A stretch of 50,257 nt of DNA from an uncultured Fusobacterium sp. (lineage in GTDB: Bacteria; Fusobacteriota; Fusobacteriia; Fusobacteriales; Fusobacteriaceae). The position numbers and the translations under genes were made by a program. Positions within the stretch are counted from its first letter, which is position 1; every line of letters begins with the position of its first letter. The stretch lies in NCBI RefSeq assembly GCF_905200055.1, contig NZ_CAJKIS010000014.1, forward strand, positions 1-50,257. Reading direction: 5' to 3'. A model generated the notes under the pieces. The model worked only from the letters and a program-made list of their open reading frames with translations, was not told the DNA's origin and made no database searches. This document shows, piece by piece, positions 34,722 to 43,340 of the stretch.

Positions 34722-36780
34722 TTTATTTGGACTTAAATTTATGTTCGAAGTAAAGAGAAGTAGCAAAAATGATGTTGAACTTTATTCTACCTCTTATGCT
34801 TTAAGGGAAAAAATAGTATATTTGATATTGATAATGTTTTTAATAGCATTTAGCTCAAAGGTTGGATTGCTTTCTAAAAATAATAACTACAGTGTAGGAG
34901 ATGTGGTAATATCTGATATTTATGCCCCTAAAACAATAGTTTTTAATGATAAGAGTGCTAAAGAAAAAATAATAGAAAATATGATTGCTCAATCAGGAAA
35001 AGAATATATATATTCAGCAGATGCTGGAAGAATATATTTGGAGACTTTTGATGAATTTTTCGATGATATCTATGCATTAAAAAATAATAAAGATAGTAAT
35101 GTAGATTTTAAAAATTTAGAAAAAGATACTGGGAGAAGAATACCTGATTCTATGGTAAAGGAACTTCTCTCTTTAAAAGTTCCTGATATTGTAAAATTAC
35201 AAAAAGAAACAAGAAAATTTTTAGAAAATCTCTATGAAAGTGGAATTGTACAGGAGAAAGCTAGTGTAAAATATAAGTCTCCCTATGATAAAAAAATAGA
35301 AAAATTATCAAATCTTCAAAAACAGATAGTTGAGACTTTTGCTGCTCCTAACTATATTTATGATGAAGGTAAAACTAAAAAAGCTATTGAAGAGAAAGTT
35401 TCTCAAATTAATGATCAATATATAGAGATTAAAGCAGGAACTTTAGTTGCTAAAAAAGGTGAGATTTTAAATGAAAGAAGAATCAAGATTCTTGAGTCTT
35501 GCGGAGTTTACTCATATAAGAAAAGTTTAGGAATAATGATGGCTAATTTAGCTTATTTATTTATTATATCTACTTTATTCTATCAAATAGTGTTTAATAG
35601 ATATAAAAAAGATATTCTAAGAAAGAGCACTTATAGAAGTACACTTTTAATAATTATAGTTTTCTTTTTAACATTTAGATTTATAAATAATGATTTAATA
35701 TATTTAGTTCCAGCAGATACGGCACTATTTTTATTAGTTTTATTGACTAATACAAAGTTTGGATTGATGATAATATCATTTATGCTTTTCTTTTTATTAC
35801 CTATAATAGATTATGATTTAATATTCTTAGTTATGAATATCGCTTCTATGACTTTTGGAGCTTATTTAATTAAAAAGGTAAATACAAGAGCAGGATTGAT
35901 TGCTATTGGAATTCAAATGGCAGTATTAAAAGTAGCAACTTTTGGATTATTAAGTTTCTTCTCAGAGGTAGAAACTTTTGGAGCTGCACTAAAATCAGGA
36001 GAGATTATAGTATCAGGACTTGTTTCAGGAATGATAACAATTGCTCTTCTTCCATATTTTGAAAAGACATTTAATATTTTAACTCTTTTCAAACTTTTGG
36101 AATTAGGAGATTTATCACATCCATTGTTAAAGAAATTATCTATGGAGGCTCCAGGAACTTTCCATCATTCAATGATGGTAGCTACACTTTCTGAAAATGC
36201 AGCAGCAGCAGTAGGAGCAAATTCTGTTTTTGCAAGAGTTGCAGCATATTATCACGATATAGGAAAATGCAAAAGACCTCAGTTCTATGTGGAAAATCAA
36301 CAGAATGGTGAGAACCCACATAATAGAGTTTCACCTTTTATGAGTAATCTTATAATAACTTCTCATACTAAAGATGGAGCTGAAATGGCAAAGCAATATC
36401 AAATACCTAGAGAGATTAGAGATATAATGTATGAGCATCAAGGAACAACATTTCTAGCTTATTTCTATAACAAGGCAAAGGCTTTAGATCCAACTGTTAC
36501 AAAAGAGGAGTTTAGATATAGTGGACCTAAACCAAGAAGTAAAGAGTCTGCTATCATAATGCTTGCTGACTCTATTGAGGCAGCTGTAAGATCTTTAGAT
36601 GAGAAAACACCTAGAGCTATTGAAGAGATGTTGAGAAAAATTATTAATGGTAAGATTGAAGATAATCAACTTTCAGAAGCTGATTTGACATTTAAAGAGA
36701 TAGAGATAATAATTCAAACTTTTGTTAAATCGTTAATTAGCATACATCATGTAAGAATAAAATACCCAGGACAAAAATAA
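34708..36780 (+). CDS. pgpH: 7TM-HD cyclic-di-AMP phosphodiesterase (PgpH type)
   Basis: A 690-residue membrane enzyme: one N-terminal span (about 25-45), a 7TMR-HDED extracytoplasmic domain to about 280, seven spans (about 281-460), and a cytoplasmic HD domain with FHHSMM (about 486), YYHDIGKCKRP (HD about 516) and later MYEHQGT and LADSIEAAVRS. PgpH enzymes hydrolyse c-di-AMP to pApA. The start is ATG 34708 with AAAGGTGAG upstream; the in-frame GTG at 34699 is part of that site. Its order before ybeY and dgkA matches Firmicutes genomes. Confidence 0.9.
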   Translation: MKKFSLFGLKFMFEVKRSSKNDVELYSTSYALREKIVYLILIMFLIAFSSKVGLLSKNNNYSVGDVVISDIYAPKTIVFNDKSAKEKIIENMIAQSGKEYIYSADAGRIYLETFDEFFDDIYALKNNKDSNVDFKNLEKDTGRRIPDSMVKELLSLKVPDIVKLQKETRKFLENLYESGIVQEKASVKYKSPYDKKIEKLSNLQKQIVETFAAPNYIYDEGKTKKAIEEKVSQINDQYIEIKAGTLVAKKGEILNERRIKILESCGVYSYKKSLGIMMANLAYLFIISTLFYQIVFNRYKKDILRKSTYRSTLLIIIVFFLTFRFINNDLIYLVPADTALFLLVLLTNTKFGLMIISFMLFFLLPIIDYDLIFLVMNIASMTFGAYLIKKVNTRAGLIAIGIQMAVLKVATFGLLSFFSEVETFGAALKSGEIIVSGLVSGMITIALLPYFEKTFNILTLFKLLELGDLSHPLLKKLSMEAPGTFHHSMMVATLSENAAAAVGANSVFARVAAYYHDIGKCKRPQFYVENQQNGENPHNRVSPFMSNLIITSHTKDGAEMAKQYQIPREIRDIMYEHQGTTFLAYFYNKAKALDPTVTKEEFRYSGPKPRSKESAIIMLADSIEAAVRSLDEKTPRAIEEMLRKIINGKIEDNQLSEADLTFKEIEIIIQTFVKSLISIHHVRIKYPGQK

Positions 36781-36804
36781 TAAAGAGGAGAAAAGGAGAA
36801 TAAA

Positions 36805-37272
36805 ATGGAATTAGTAATGGATATGTCTTTAGAGATAGAAGGATATGATGAACTTGTAAAAGAGGAAGAGATAAGAGATTATGTAAAGAAAGCTCTTGAA
36901 AGTGAATTTGAAAGTGATAGACCTGTATATCTATCACTTCTATTTACAGGAAATGATGAAATTCAAGTTATAAATAGAGATTATAGAGGAAAGGATCAAC
37001 CTACTGATGTTATCTCATTTGCTTATCATGAAACAGAGGATTTTGATATTGGACCTTATGATACTTTAGGAGATATTGTAATATCTATGGAAAGAGTTGA
37101 GGAACAAGCTGCAGAGTATAATCACTCTGTAAAAAGAGAGTTATACTATGTACTAACTCATGGACTTCTTCATCTATTGGGATATGATCACATAGAAGAG
37201 GAAGATAGAAAAGAGATGAGAATTAGAGAGGAAGAGATACTAGGACAATTTGGTTACACAAGAGAGATGTGA
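36805..37272 (+). CDS. ybeY: YbeY endoribonuclease / rRNA maturation factor
   Basis: A 155-residue metalloprotein acting in 16S rRNA 3'-end maturation and ribosome quality control. The zinc site is the H-x3-H-x5-H pattern in HGLLHLLGYDH (about residues 121-131), and the RxYRGKDQPTDVISF segment is the second family signature. It is 24 bp after pgpH with GGAG 6 nt before the ATG. It is in the same operon as the DgkA fusion. Confidence 0.95.
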   Translation: MELVMDMSLEIEGYDELVKEEEIRDYVKKALESEFESDRPVYLSLLFTGNDEIQVINRDYRGKDQPTDVISFAYHETEDFDIGPYDTLGDIVISMERVEEQAAEYNHSVKRELYYVLTHGLLHLLGYDHIEEEDRKEMRIREEEILGQFGYTREM

Positions 37273-37276
37273 TGCT

Positions 37277-37990
37277 ATGAAAAAAAATTGGAAAGAAAAG
37301 GGAGTTACAGAGAGTTTTAATGTAGCTTTTGAAGGTTTATTTGATACAATTAGAACTGAAAGACATATGAAATTTCACTGCTTTTGTACAATAATAGTTC
37401 TTATTCTTTCACTATTTTTAGATTTAGCAAAGGCAGAGGCTTTAGCACTTATTATAAGTGTGACATTGATGTGGGTTACAGAGATGTTTAATACTGCAAT
37501 AGAAAGTTGTGTTGACTTAGTTACAGAGGAGTACCATCCATTGGCTAAGAGAGCAAAGGATATAGCAGCAGGAGCTGTTTTAGTTACTTCTATGAACGCT
37601 ATTTTAGTAGGGTATATAGTTTTTGAAAAGAAGATTCCAGTATATTTAAAAGATGTGCTTAAAGTCTTTAGAGAATCTTTTCAACATACAACAATGTTAG
37701 TCTTTGTAATAGTGATTATGCTTGTGATATTTATTAAATCACTTTTTGATAAGGGAACTCCATTGAGAGGTGGAATGCCTAGTGGTCATAGTGCCTTGGC
37801 TAGTTCAATATTTACAATAATAACTTATTTAACTCATAATCCTAAGATATTTTTCTTAACTCTGATTTTAGTAGTCCTTGTAATGCACTCTAGAATAGAG
37901 GGAAAGATTCATACACTTTTTGAAACAGTGATGGGAGGATTATTAGGTTGGGCGATCACTTATCTTATTTTATCAGCAATTAACATGTAG
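37277..37990 (+). CDS. Fused undecaprenol/diacylglycerol kinase (DgkA) and PAP2 phosphatase
   Basis: A 237-residue protein joining two opposing activities. Residues about 1-120 are a DgkA-type lipid kinase (RTERHMKFHCF, EMFNTAIESCVDL, HPLAKRAKDIAAGAV), which in Gram-positives phosphorylates undecaprenol. Residues about 125-237 are a PAP2 domain (PSGHSALASS, then SRIEGKIHTLFETVMGG) which would dephosphorylate a lipid phosphate or pyrophosphate; the first PAP2 motif is weak (DKGTPLRGG). The ATG at 37277 follows the ybeY stop by 4 bp; a TTG at 37250 inside ybeY is less likely. Both halves are membrane-embedded and would act in undecaprenyl phosphate recycling. Confidence 0.85.
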   Translation: MKKNWKEKGVTESFNVAFEGLFDTIRTERHMKFHCFCTIIVLILSLFLDLAKAEALALIISVTLMWVTEMFNTAIESCVDLVTEEYHPLAKRAKDIAAGAVLVTSMNAILVGYIVFEKKIPVYLKDVLKVFRESFQHTTMLVFVIVIMLVIFIKSLFDKGTPLRGGMPSGHSALASSIFTIITYLTHNPKIFFLTLILVVLVMHSRIEGKIHTLFETVMGGLLGWAITYLILSAINM

Positions 37991-38003
37991 GAGATATGAA
38001 AAT

Positions 38004-39530
38004 ATGCATACAGCAAAAGAGTATATTATGCTTAGTATTCTGTCATACTGCAATTTTAACCAAACTGAACATGGAAAAACTATTTTTGAAATTTTTAAAG
38101 AGGATGTGGAAAAGAAAATATTTAACGGAACATTTATAATTCTTAATCCTAAATATGATCAATTCTTTTTAAAATATTTTGAAGATGTGATGAAAGAATG
38201 GAAAGTTTTTTATACAGATAACAGAACAGCTCAAAATCCAAATTCAACAAATACAGGATTTTATTCAGTTGTTTTTGAAAAAAAAGGCAACTTTGTTTTA
38301 GCATTTAGAGGAAGTGAAAAATACCCTCTTGAAGATGCTTATAAAGATTTTATTGAAACAGATTTAGCCATTGGCTTAGGAAAAATACCTCAACAATTTT
38401 ATGAAGGAGTTGAGGTATACACTAAACTAGTGAAAGATTTTAAAATACCTTTAGAGAAAATATCTTTAACTGGACACTCTTTAGGTGGTGGAATTGCTCA
38501 ATATGTAGTTTTGATGGTTGATAAAAAGTTAAAATATATTCCTAAAACTTATCTTTGGAATTCTGTTGGAATAAATAGAAATGGAATAGTAAATGTTTTA
38601 GAATATATAAATTTAGAAAAGATTTTAATACAAAATACAGATCTAAATATAGAAGAAAGAAAGGTGTTTAAACCCTTTGAGAGACCATATTTAGAGTTTT
38701 TATTAAAGGAGTTAAAAAAGATAAAGGCTATAAAAGATGAAACCACAATTTTAGTTAATAGGTATGATTCTATATATTTTAATATTGATGAGATATTTAT
38801 AAAGAATCTCTTAAAAACAACTAACTTAGAGACATGTTTAATGAAACTTCCTTTAAATAGGAGAAGAGATCTTTTATTAAAAAAGAATTTTTTTGATGCA
38901 ATATTTCAATTGGATAATATGGGAGAACTTTTAGAAAAAGCTTCAATATTTATTGACAGAGTAAAAAATAATAGTGACTATGAAAATAAGGTATTTAATT
39001 TTGGGCATTCTAAAGATTTAACTAACTCTTTATTTAACCATATAGGAGCCTCTTATTTAGTTGATAATGAGTTTCATAGAAGAAGTTTGAAAAAATATAA
39101 CTTTTTAAATAATCTATTGTTATTAACTAAATCTATTCAAGATCATCATTTTGAAGATGTATTTTTACCATTTATTGAAGATGATGGAGAACATATTGGG
39201 AATTTTACTTCAGAGTTGAGTTTAAACTTTATAGCTAGTGCAATAAGAAAATTGATAACAAATGAGTACTGCTTAGAGAAGGAGTTTTTAGCTTCATATT
39301 ATAGCTTATGTAAAATAGAGAAAGAAAACTTTGAGAAATTAAAGGGACAACTTCTTCAAGGACTTGAAACTACAGGAGCGGAACTTCCATATAAGAAACA
39401 TATAATTAGTCAAATAGAAAAGATGGAAATAGAGGAGTTTAGTATTCTTTGGGAAAAGATAAAAACAAAACTTCCAAGTCCATATAAATTACAAGATATT
39501 TTTGATGTTTTTATTTTTGAACCATATTAG
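38004..39530 (+). CDS. Lipase-like alpha/beta-hydrolase (class 3 type), cytoplasmic
   Basis: A 508-residue protein whose N-terminal half has the lipase class 3 pattern: NFVLAFRGSE (oxyanion strand) and the nucleophile elbow LTGHSLGGGIAQYV (about residues 156-169). After about residue 200 it has a long, charged, low-complexity C-terminal region of no family I recognise. There is no signal peptide and no membrane span, unusual for a lipase, so an intracellular esterase or phospholipase role is possible. GGAG precedes the ATG and the gene follows the kinase fusion by 13 bp. Its substrate is unknown. Confidence 0.7.
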   Translation: MHTAKEYIMLSILSYCNFNQTEHGKTIFEIFKEDVEKKIFNGTFIILNPKYDQFFLKYFEDVMKEWKVFYTDNRTAQNPNSTNTGFYSVVFEKKGNFVLAFRGSEKYPLEDAYKDFIETDLAIGLGKIPQQFYEGVEVYTKLVKDFKIPLEKISLTGHSLGGGIAQYVVLMVDKKLKYIPKTYLWNSVGINRNGIVNVLEYINLEKILIQNTDLNIEERKVFKPFERPYLEFLLKELKKIKAIKDETTILVNRYDSIYFNIDEIFIKNLLKTTNLETCLMKLPLNRRRDLLLKKNFFDAIFQLDNMGELLEKASIFIDRVKNNSDYENKVFNFGHSKDLTNSLFNHIGASYLVDNEFHRRSLKKYNFLNNLLLLTKSIQDHHFEDVFLPFIEDDGEHIGNFTSELSLNFIASAIRKLITNEYCLEKEFLASYYSLCKIEKENFEKLKGQLLQGLETTGAELPYKKHIISQIEKMEIEEFSILWEKIKTKLPSPYKLQDIFDVFIFEPY

Positions 39531-39540
39531 AAGACAAAGA

Positions 39541-39567
39541 AAAAGAGAGAAAATTTCTCTCTTTTTT
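39541..39567. terminator. Bidirectional terminator
   Basis: AAAAGAGAGAAA and TTTCTCTCTTTT are nearly adjacent inverted arms with T-runs both ways, between the lipase-like gene and the tRNA on the other strand. Confidence 0.75.
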
Positions 39568-39592
39568 AGTTAATATCTTTAATTTATAAAAA

Positions 39593-39678
39593 TGGTGCAT
39601 GGAAAGAGACTTGAACTCTCACTGGAAACTACCAATAAGGACCTCAACCTTACGCGTCTACCGTTCCGCCATCCATGC
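39593..39678 (-). tRNA. tRNA-Leu (GAG anticodon)
   Basis: On the minus strand the 7-bp acceptor GCATGGA pairs with TCCATGC, the discriminator is A, and CCA is encoded. The D-arm GCGGAACGGTAGACGC, the anticodon stem TAAGG/CCTTA with loop TTGAGGT (anticodon GAG), a long variable arm and T-arm GAGAGTTCAAGTCTC are all present, as for leucine class II tRNAs. Confidence 0.95.
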
Positions 39679-39689
39679 ACAGTAATGAA

Positions 39690-39718
39690 AGTATAACATA
39701 CTGATTTTATTTTGTAAA
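39690..39718 (-). promoter_or_regulatory. Promoter of tRNA-Leu
   Basis: On the minus strand TTTACA (39718-39713), a 17-bp spacer and TATACT (39695-39690), 12 bp before the tRNA. Confidence 0.8.
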
Positions 39719-39722
39719 GAAG

Positions 39723-39890
39723 CTAATACCAAATATCTATGACATTTTCCCTTCTTTTATTTTTTTTAAAAATTTTATCATATCCTCTTAAAATTAATCC
39801 AAAAATAAATAGAGGGAAAAGGAATATTTTAACAGCTAAATTTATAACATTATTAACTTTTTTATCTTTTTTAATATATATTTTTTTCAT
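39723..39890 (-). CDS. Small 55-aa single-span membrane protein
   Basis: This ORF begins with ATG at 39890, 5 nt after GGGGG, and ends with TAG at 39723. It encodes a basic N-terminus (MKKIYIKKDKKVNN), one hydrophobic span (about 15-34, NLAVKIFLFPLFIFGLIL), and a basic C-terminal tail rich in Lys and Arg. No homologue is recognised by eye. It lies between the cold-shock gene and tRNA-Leu on the same strand as both, with a terminator before it. The ribosome site and composition favour a real gene; no function is known. Confidence 0.6.
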   Translation of the reverse strand: MKKIYIKKDKKVNNVINLAVKIFLFPLFIFGLILRGYDKIFKKNKRRENVIDIWY

Positions 39891-39906
39891 GATTACCCCC
39901 TAATTA

Positions 39907-39938
39907 TAAAAAATAGGGTACTGAAATCCAGTACCCTA
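39907..39938 (-). terminator. Terminator of the cold-shock gene
   Basis: On the minus strand TAGGGTACTG (39938-39929) pairs with CAGTACCCTA (39923-39914) and is followed by a T-run (the A-run at 39908-39913 on the plus strand). Confidence 0.85.
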
Positions 39939-39956
39939 AGCTCTTTAGTGTTTAAA

Positions 39957-40157
39957 CTATGCAACAGTTACGTTAGAAGCAACTGGACCTTTGTTTCCTT
40001 CAGTAACTTCGAAAGTAACAGCTTGTCCTTCTTCTAGAGATCTGAATCCTTTTGCATTGATGTTAGAGTAGTGAACGAAATAATCGTTTCCATCTTCTCC
40101 AGAAATGAATCCGAATCCTTTGTCTTTGTTAAACCATTTTACAGTTCCTTTTAGCAT
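39957..40157 (-). CDS. Cold-shock protein (CspA family)
   Basis: A 66-residue single OB-fold nucleic-acid-binding protein, the normal Csp length. RNP1 KGFGFI and RNP2 YFVHYS are both intact. The gene has GGAGG before the ATG, its own promoter at 40278-40306 and an untranslated leader of about 114 nt, which in other bacteria is a cold-responsive mRNA thermosensor. It acts as an RNA chaperone. Several paralogues may exist, so no specific symbol is given. Confidence 0.95.
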   Translation of the reverse strand: MLKGTVKWFNKDKGFGFISGEDGNDYFVHYSNINAKGFRSLEEGQAVTFEVTEGNKGPVASNVTVA

Positions 40158-40277
40158 ATTTAATGCACCTCCAAAAATTTTAGAACTAAAACCATTAAGA
40201 ACAAAACAAACCCTAAAATTTTTGAAAAGTGTTAAAAACTTAGTGTTTAATTTATATCAAGGTTTTACTACATGCTT

Positions 40278-40306
40278 ATTCTACCACTATTTACTAATTA
40301 ATACAA
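40278..40306 (-). promoter_or_regulatory. Promoter of the cold-shock gene
   Basis: On the minus strand TTGTAT (40306-40301), a 17-bp spacer and TAGAAT (40283-40278) preceded by TGG, an extended -10. The transcript start is predicted near 40271, giving a 114-nt leader. Confidence 0.7.
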
Positions 40307-40321
40307 GGAAATTTTAATTAA

Positions 40322-41149
40322 TTATCTATATTTTTTATTTAAAGCTTTAATAATAGCAAAACTTTCTAAATCCATAGTATCATTTAAATTGTCTGGATTA
40401 AAATGTGCTTTAAAATTATAAACTACCCTTTTACTTTCTTCATCCCATTCATCTATATTGTTAATTTTATAACCATATTTTCTAAGCTCAGCTTTTATTT
40501 CTGGAATAGGAGTAGCTTCAAATAACTCTTTATTCATAAATTTAACTTTGTCACTTTCATTATACCAAGCTCCAATTCCATACTCCTTATATAATCTTTT
40601 CCAAGGAAATTTTGGACCTGGATCAATTTTTCTAGTAGGAGCTACATCTGAATGGCCTAAAATAAATCTAGGATTAATATTGTATTGAATTGCAAGTTTT
40701 TTTACTAATGTTGCAACTTTTTTAATTTGTCCCTCAGTAAAAGGAATATATTCATTGTAAGGTCTAAAAAATCCTTTTATTTTAGGTTGATTTGGAATAG
40801 CTCTTATCCCTTTATTTACAATCTCTATACCTATAGAGGTATCATTTATATTACTTCTTCCTCCAAACTCACTTATACCAGCATGCCATGCTCTTTCGTG
40901 ATGATCTACAAGAGCATATGTAGGTTCTTTATCTATAGAAGTTACTAAATAATGAGCACTGACATTTGGACCTGTTAAAGCTCTAATTCCAACTTCATCA
41001 TTAGTAGCAGTATAGTGTAAAATAATATATTTAATTCTTGAGTCTTTTCCAACAGCTCTATATTTTTCATCATCAATTTTGTAATTGATTCGACTACAGG
41101 AAAAAAATATCAAGGATAAAAAAGTTAAAATTAAAACTCTTTTTTGCAT
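40322..41149 (-). CDS. N-acetylmuramoyl-L-alanine amidase, AmiD-like lipoprotein
   Basis: A 275-residue zinc amidase_2 protein cutting the bond between muramic acid and L-alanine in peptidoglycan. The N-terminus MQKRVLILTFLSLIFFSCS is a lipoprotein signal with the acylated Cys at 18, so it is anchored in the outer membrane or inner membrane. Zinc-site residues appear as ILHYTATND and FILGHSDVAPTRKIDPG (His and the DPG element). Residues from about 235 on may be a peptidoglycan-binding domain. It is a single gene; the ATG follows GAGAGGTAAC. It resembles E. coli AmiD. Confidence 0.87.
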   Translation of the reverse strand: MQKRVLILTFLSLIFFSCSRINYKIDDEKYRAVGKDSRIKYIILHYTATNDEVGIRALTGPNVSAHYLVTSIDKEPTYALVDHHERAWHAGISEFGGRSNINDTSIGIEIVNKGIRAIPNQPKIKGFFRPYNEYIPFTEGQIKKVATLVKKLAIQYNINPRFILGHSDVAPTRKIDPGPKFPWKRLYKEYGIGAWYNESDKVKFMNKELFEATPIPEIKAELRKYGYKINNIDEWDEESKRVVYNFKAHFNPDNLNDTMDLESFAIIKALNKKYR

Positions 41150-41248
41150 AAAGTTACCTCTCTATTTATAAATTTTTTATTATTTTATTATATTGTACTA
41201 TTTATTTAAGTGAAATTCAAAAAAATTATTGATTTTTTTAAAAAAAGT

Positions 41249-41277
41249 TTGAAAATATATGTATTTTATGATATAAA
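41249..41277 (+). promoter_or_regulatory. Promoter of the HU gene
   Basis: TTGAAA (41249-41254), a 17-bp spacer and TATAAA (41272-41277), preceded by an A-rich tract like an UP element. AGGAGG precedes the ATG 36 nt after the probable start. Confidence 0.75.
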
Positions 41278-41322
41278 ATAGGAACGCACAATTTTTAAGT
41301 TAAGTTTAGGAGGATATATATA

Positions 41323-41598
41323 ATGACAAAAAAAGATTTTGCAAAAATATTATTTGAAACAGGAGCATTCCCATCTAAAGCTGAAGCTGAGAGAAAAGTT
41401 GAACTTTTCCTTGCAACTATAGAAAATACATTAGCAAGTGGTGAAGAATTAAACTTTATCGGTTGGGGAAAATTTGAAGTTGTTGAAAGAGCTGAAAGAA
41501 TTGGAAGAAATCCAAAAACTGGAGAAGAAATTAAAATTGAAGCTAAGAAAACAGTTAAATTCAAACCAGGAAAAACTTTAGTTGATAAAGTTAACTAA
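41323..41598 (+). CDS. HU-family nucleoid protein
   Basis: A 91-residue homodimeric DNA-binding protein of the usual HU length. The signature beta-arm region GRNPKTGEEIKIEAKKTVKFKPGK (residues about 63-86) is present, with two N-terminal helices. It bends and compacts DNA. It has its own strong promoter and terminator, so it is monocistronic and probably abundantly expressed. Confidence 0.95.
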   Translation: MTKKDFAKILFETGAFPSKAEAERKVELFLATIENTLASGEELNFIGWGKFEVVERAERIGRNPKTGEEIKIEAKKTVKFKPGKTLVDKVN

Positions 41599-41622
41599 TT
41601 AGTTAAGTTATATAAAAGTATG

Positions 41623-41654
41623 GCACCTAAATCTTAGGATAAGGGTGCTTTTTT
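41623..41654 (+). terminator. Terminator of the HU gene
   Basis: GCACC (41623-41627) pairs with GGTGC (41644-41648) around an internal CCTAA/TTAGG hairpin, followed by TTTTTT. Confidence 0.75.
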
Positions 41655-41723
41655 ATTGTCGATTTTTAATAATATTAATAAAATAAATAAAAATTCTATA
41701 AAGAGAGCTTTTTTCAAATAAAA

Positions 41724-41756
41724 TAGGCTGATAGTTTTTTAACTCCTATCAGCCTA
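41724..41756 (-). terminator. Terminator of the amino acid ABC operon
   Basis: TAGGCTGATAG (41724-41734) and CTATCAGCCTA (41746-41756) form a perfect 11-bp stem; on the minus strand a T-rich stretch follows. Confidence 0.75.
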
Positions 41757-41827
41757 AAATTAATAATTGAGAGATGATAAATATGCAAAATTATTTATAC
41801 TATTTCTCTTTTTAAAAATATTTAAAA

Positions 41828-42553
41828 TTAATTGAAGTATTTTTTAATTAAAGCATCATATGTTCCATTAGCTTTTATTTCAGCAAGAGCTTTTTCTACT
41901 TTTTCAAGAAGAGCTTTATCATTTTTTCTTAAAGCAATTGCATATTCTTCTTGTTCAGCATCAGCTTCAGCAAGAACTAATCCTGGATTTTGTTTTACAT
42001 AGTTTTTAGCTGGTTCAGAATCAAGTACTACAGCTTCAACTTTGTCGGCTTGTAATGCCATTATTCCAGCATAAGCAGCATTAAATCTTTCAATACTAAC
42101 TCCTTCAATTTCACTAACAATAGTATCTCCAGTGAATCCAAGCATAACAGCAACTTTTTTACCTTTTAAATCATCAAAAGATTTTATTGAGTTATTTCCT
42201 TCTTTAACTATGATAACTTGACTAGCTGTATAATATGGTTGTGTAAATGATACAGTTTTCTTTCTTTCTTCAGTAGCTGTCATTCCTGCAATAACTAAAT
42301 CTACTTTTTTCATTTGAAGAGCTGGTAAAAGTCCATCAAAAGACATATCTAAAACTTTTACATCTGCATCCATTACCTTTCCAAGCTCATTAACTAATTC
42401 AATATCAAATCCTGTAACTTCCCCTTTATCAAGATATTCAAATGGTGGAAACTCTGCATTTGTTCCAACAAAGATTTTGTCCTTTGCCATAGCTGAAACT
42501 GATAAAGATAAAATTAATGCTCCCATAAGTAAACTTTTAACAAATTTTTTCAT
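41828..42553 (-). CDS. Polar amino acid-binding periplasmic protein
   Basis: A 241-residue family 3 solute-binding protein. The signal peptide (MKKFVKSLLMGALILSLSVSA, cut after AMA) lacks a lipobox. Binding-domain signatures NAEFPPFEYLDKGEVTGFD and ATEERKKTVSFTQPYY (the Arg clamping the amino-acid carboxylate) are clear. The ATG at 42553 is preferred because AGGAGG lies 8 nt upstream; an ATG six bases earlier is too close to it. It is the last gene of a permease-ATPase-binding protein operon. The exact amino acid (Arg, Gln or similar) cannot be fixed; the Arg-rich leader peptide upstream hints at arginine. Confidence 0.9.
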   Translation of the reverse strand: MKKFVKSLLMGALILSLSVSAMAKDKIFVGTNAEFPPFEYLDKGEVTGFDIELVNELGKVMDADVKVLDMSFDGLLPALQMKKVDLVIAGMTATEERKKTVSFTQPYYTASQVIIVKEGNNSIKSFDDLKGKKVAVMLGFTGDTIVSEIEGVSIERFNAAYAGIMALQADKVEAVVLDSEPAKNYVKQNPGLVLAEADAEQEEYAIALRKNDKALLEKVEKALAEIKANGTYDALIKKYFN

Positions 42554-42611
42554 AATCATTTCCTCCTGTATTTATATATTTATATTTGCTTCATTAATTA
42601 ATGTAGTAAAA

Positions 42612-43340
42612 TTATTTATTTAAAACTTTATCTAAGAACTCTTTTGTTCTTTCATGTTTAGGATTTTCAAAAAGTTCGATTGGTGTAGTATCTTCTAAAA
42701 TATTTCCTCTATCTATAAAGAAAACTCTATTGGCAACATTTTTAGCAAATCCCATCTCATGTGTTACAATAAGCATTGTCATTCCTTCTTTAGCTAGATC
42801 TCTCATAACATCAAGAACCTCTTTGATCATTTCAGGATCAAGAGCTGATGTAGGCTCGTCAAATAGCATAATTTCTGGTTCCATTGCTAAGGCTCTAGCA
42901 ATAGCTATTCTTTGTTTTTGTCCTCCAGATAGTTGGTTTGGATAAACAGCAGCTTTATCTTTTAATCCTACTTTTTCAAGAAGAACTAAAGCTTTACTTT
43001 CAGCTTCAGCTTGCGAGTAACCTTTTATCTTCATTGGAGAAAGAGTTAGATTTTCAAGAACTGTTTTATGAGGAAATAGGTTAAAGTGTTGAAACACCAT
43101 TCCTACTTTTTCACGAATCTTGTTAATATCTGTATCTACTCCCATAAGATCTTTATTGTCTATATAAATATGTCCAGCTGTTGGCTCTTCAAGTTTATTT
43201 AAACATCTTAAAAATGTAGATTTTCCACTTCCTGAAGGTCCTATTATAGCTATAATATCACCTTTTTTAACCTCTGTGCTAATATTTTTTAAAACCTCTA
43301 ATTTCCCATAATTTTTATATAAATTTTCAACCTTAATCAC
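42612..43340 (-). CDS. Amino acid ABC transporter ATPase (GlnQ/ArtP type)
   Basis: A 242-residue ATPase of the polar amino acid importer family. Walker A GPSGSGKST (about 33-41), Q-loop MVFQHFNLFPHKTVLEN, signature LSGGQKQRIAIARAL, Walker B IMLFDEPTSALDPE and H-loop IVTHEMGFA are all intact. It begins at a GTG that overlaps the permease stop codon by 8 bp, which ensures coupled translation. It powers import of the amino acid bound by the product of the next gene. Confidence 0.94.
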   Translation of the reverse strand: MIKVENLYKNYGKLEVLKNISTEVKKGDIIAIIGPSGSGKSTFLRCLNKLEEPTAGHIYIDNKDLMGVDTDINKIREKVGMVFQHFNLFPHKTVLENLTLSPMKIKGYSQAEAESKALVLLEKVGLKDKAAVYPNQLSGGQKQRIAIARALAMEPEIMLFDEPTSALDPEMIKEVLDVMRDLAKEGMTMLIVTHEMGFAKNVANRVFFIDRGNILEDTTPIELFENPKHERTKEFLDKVLNK

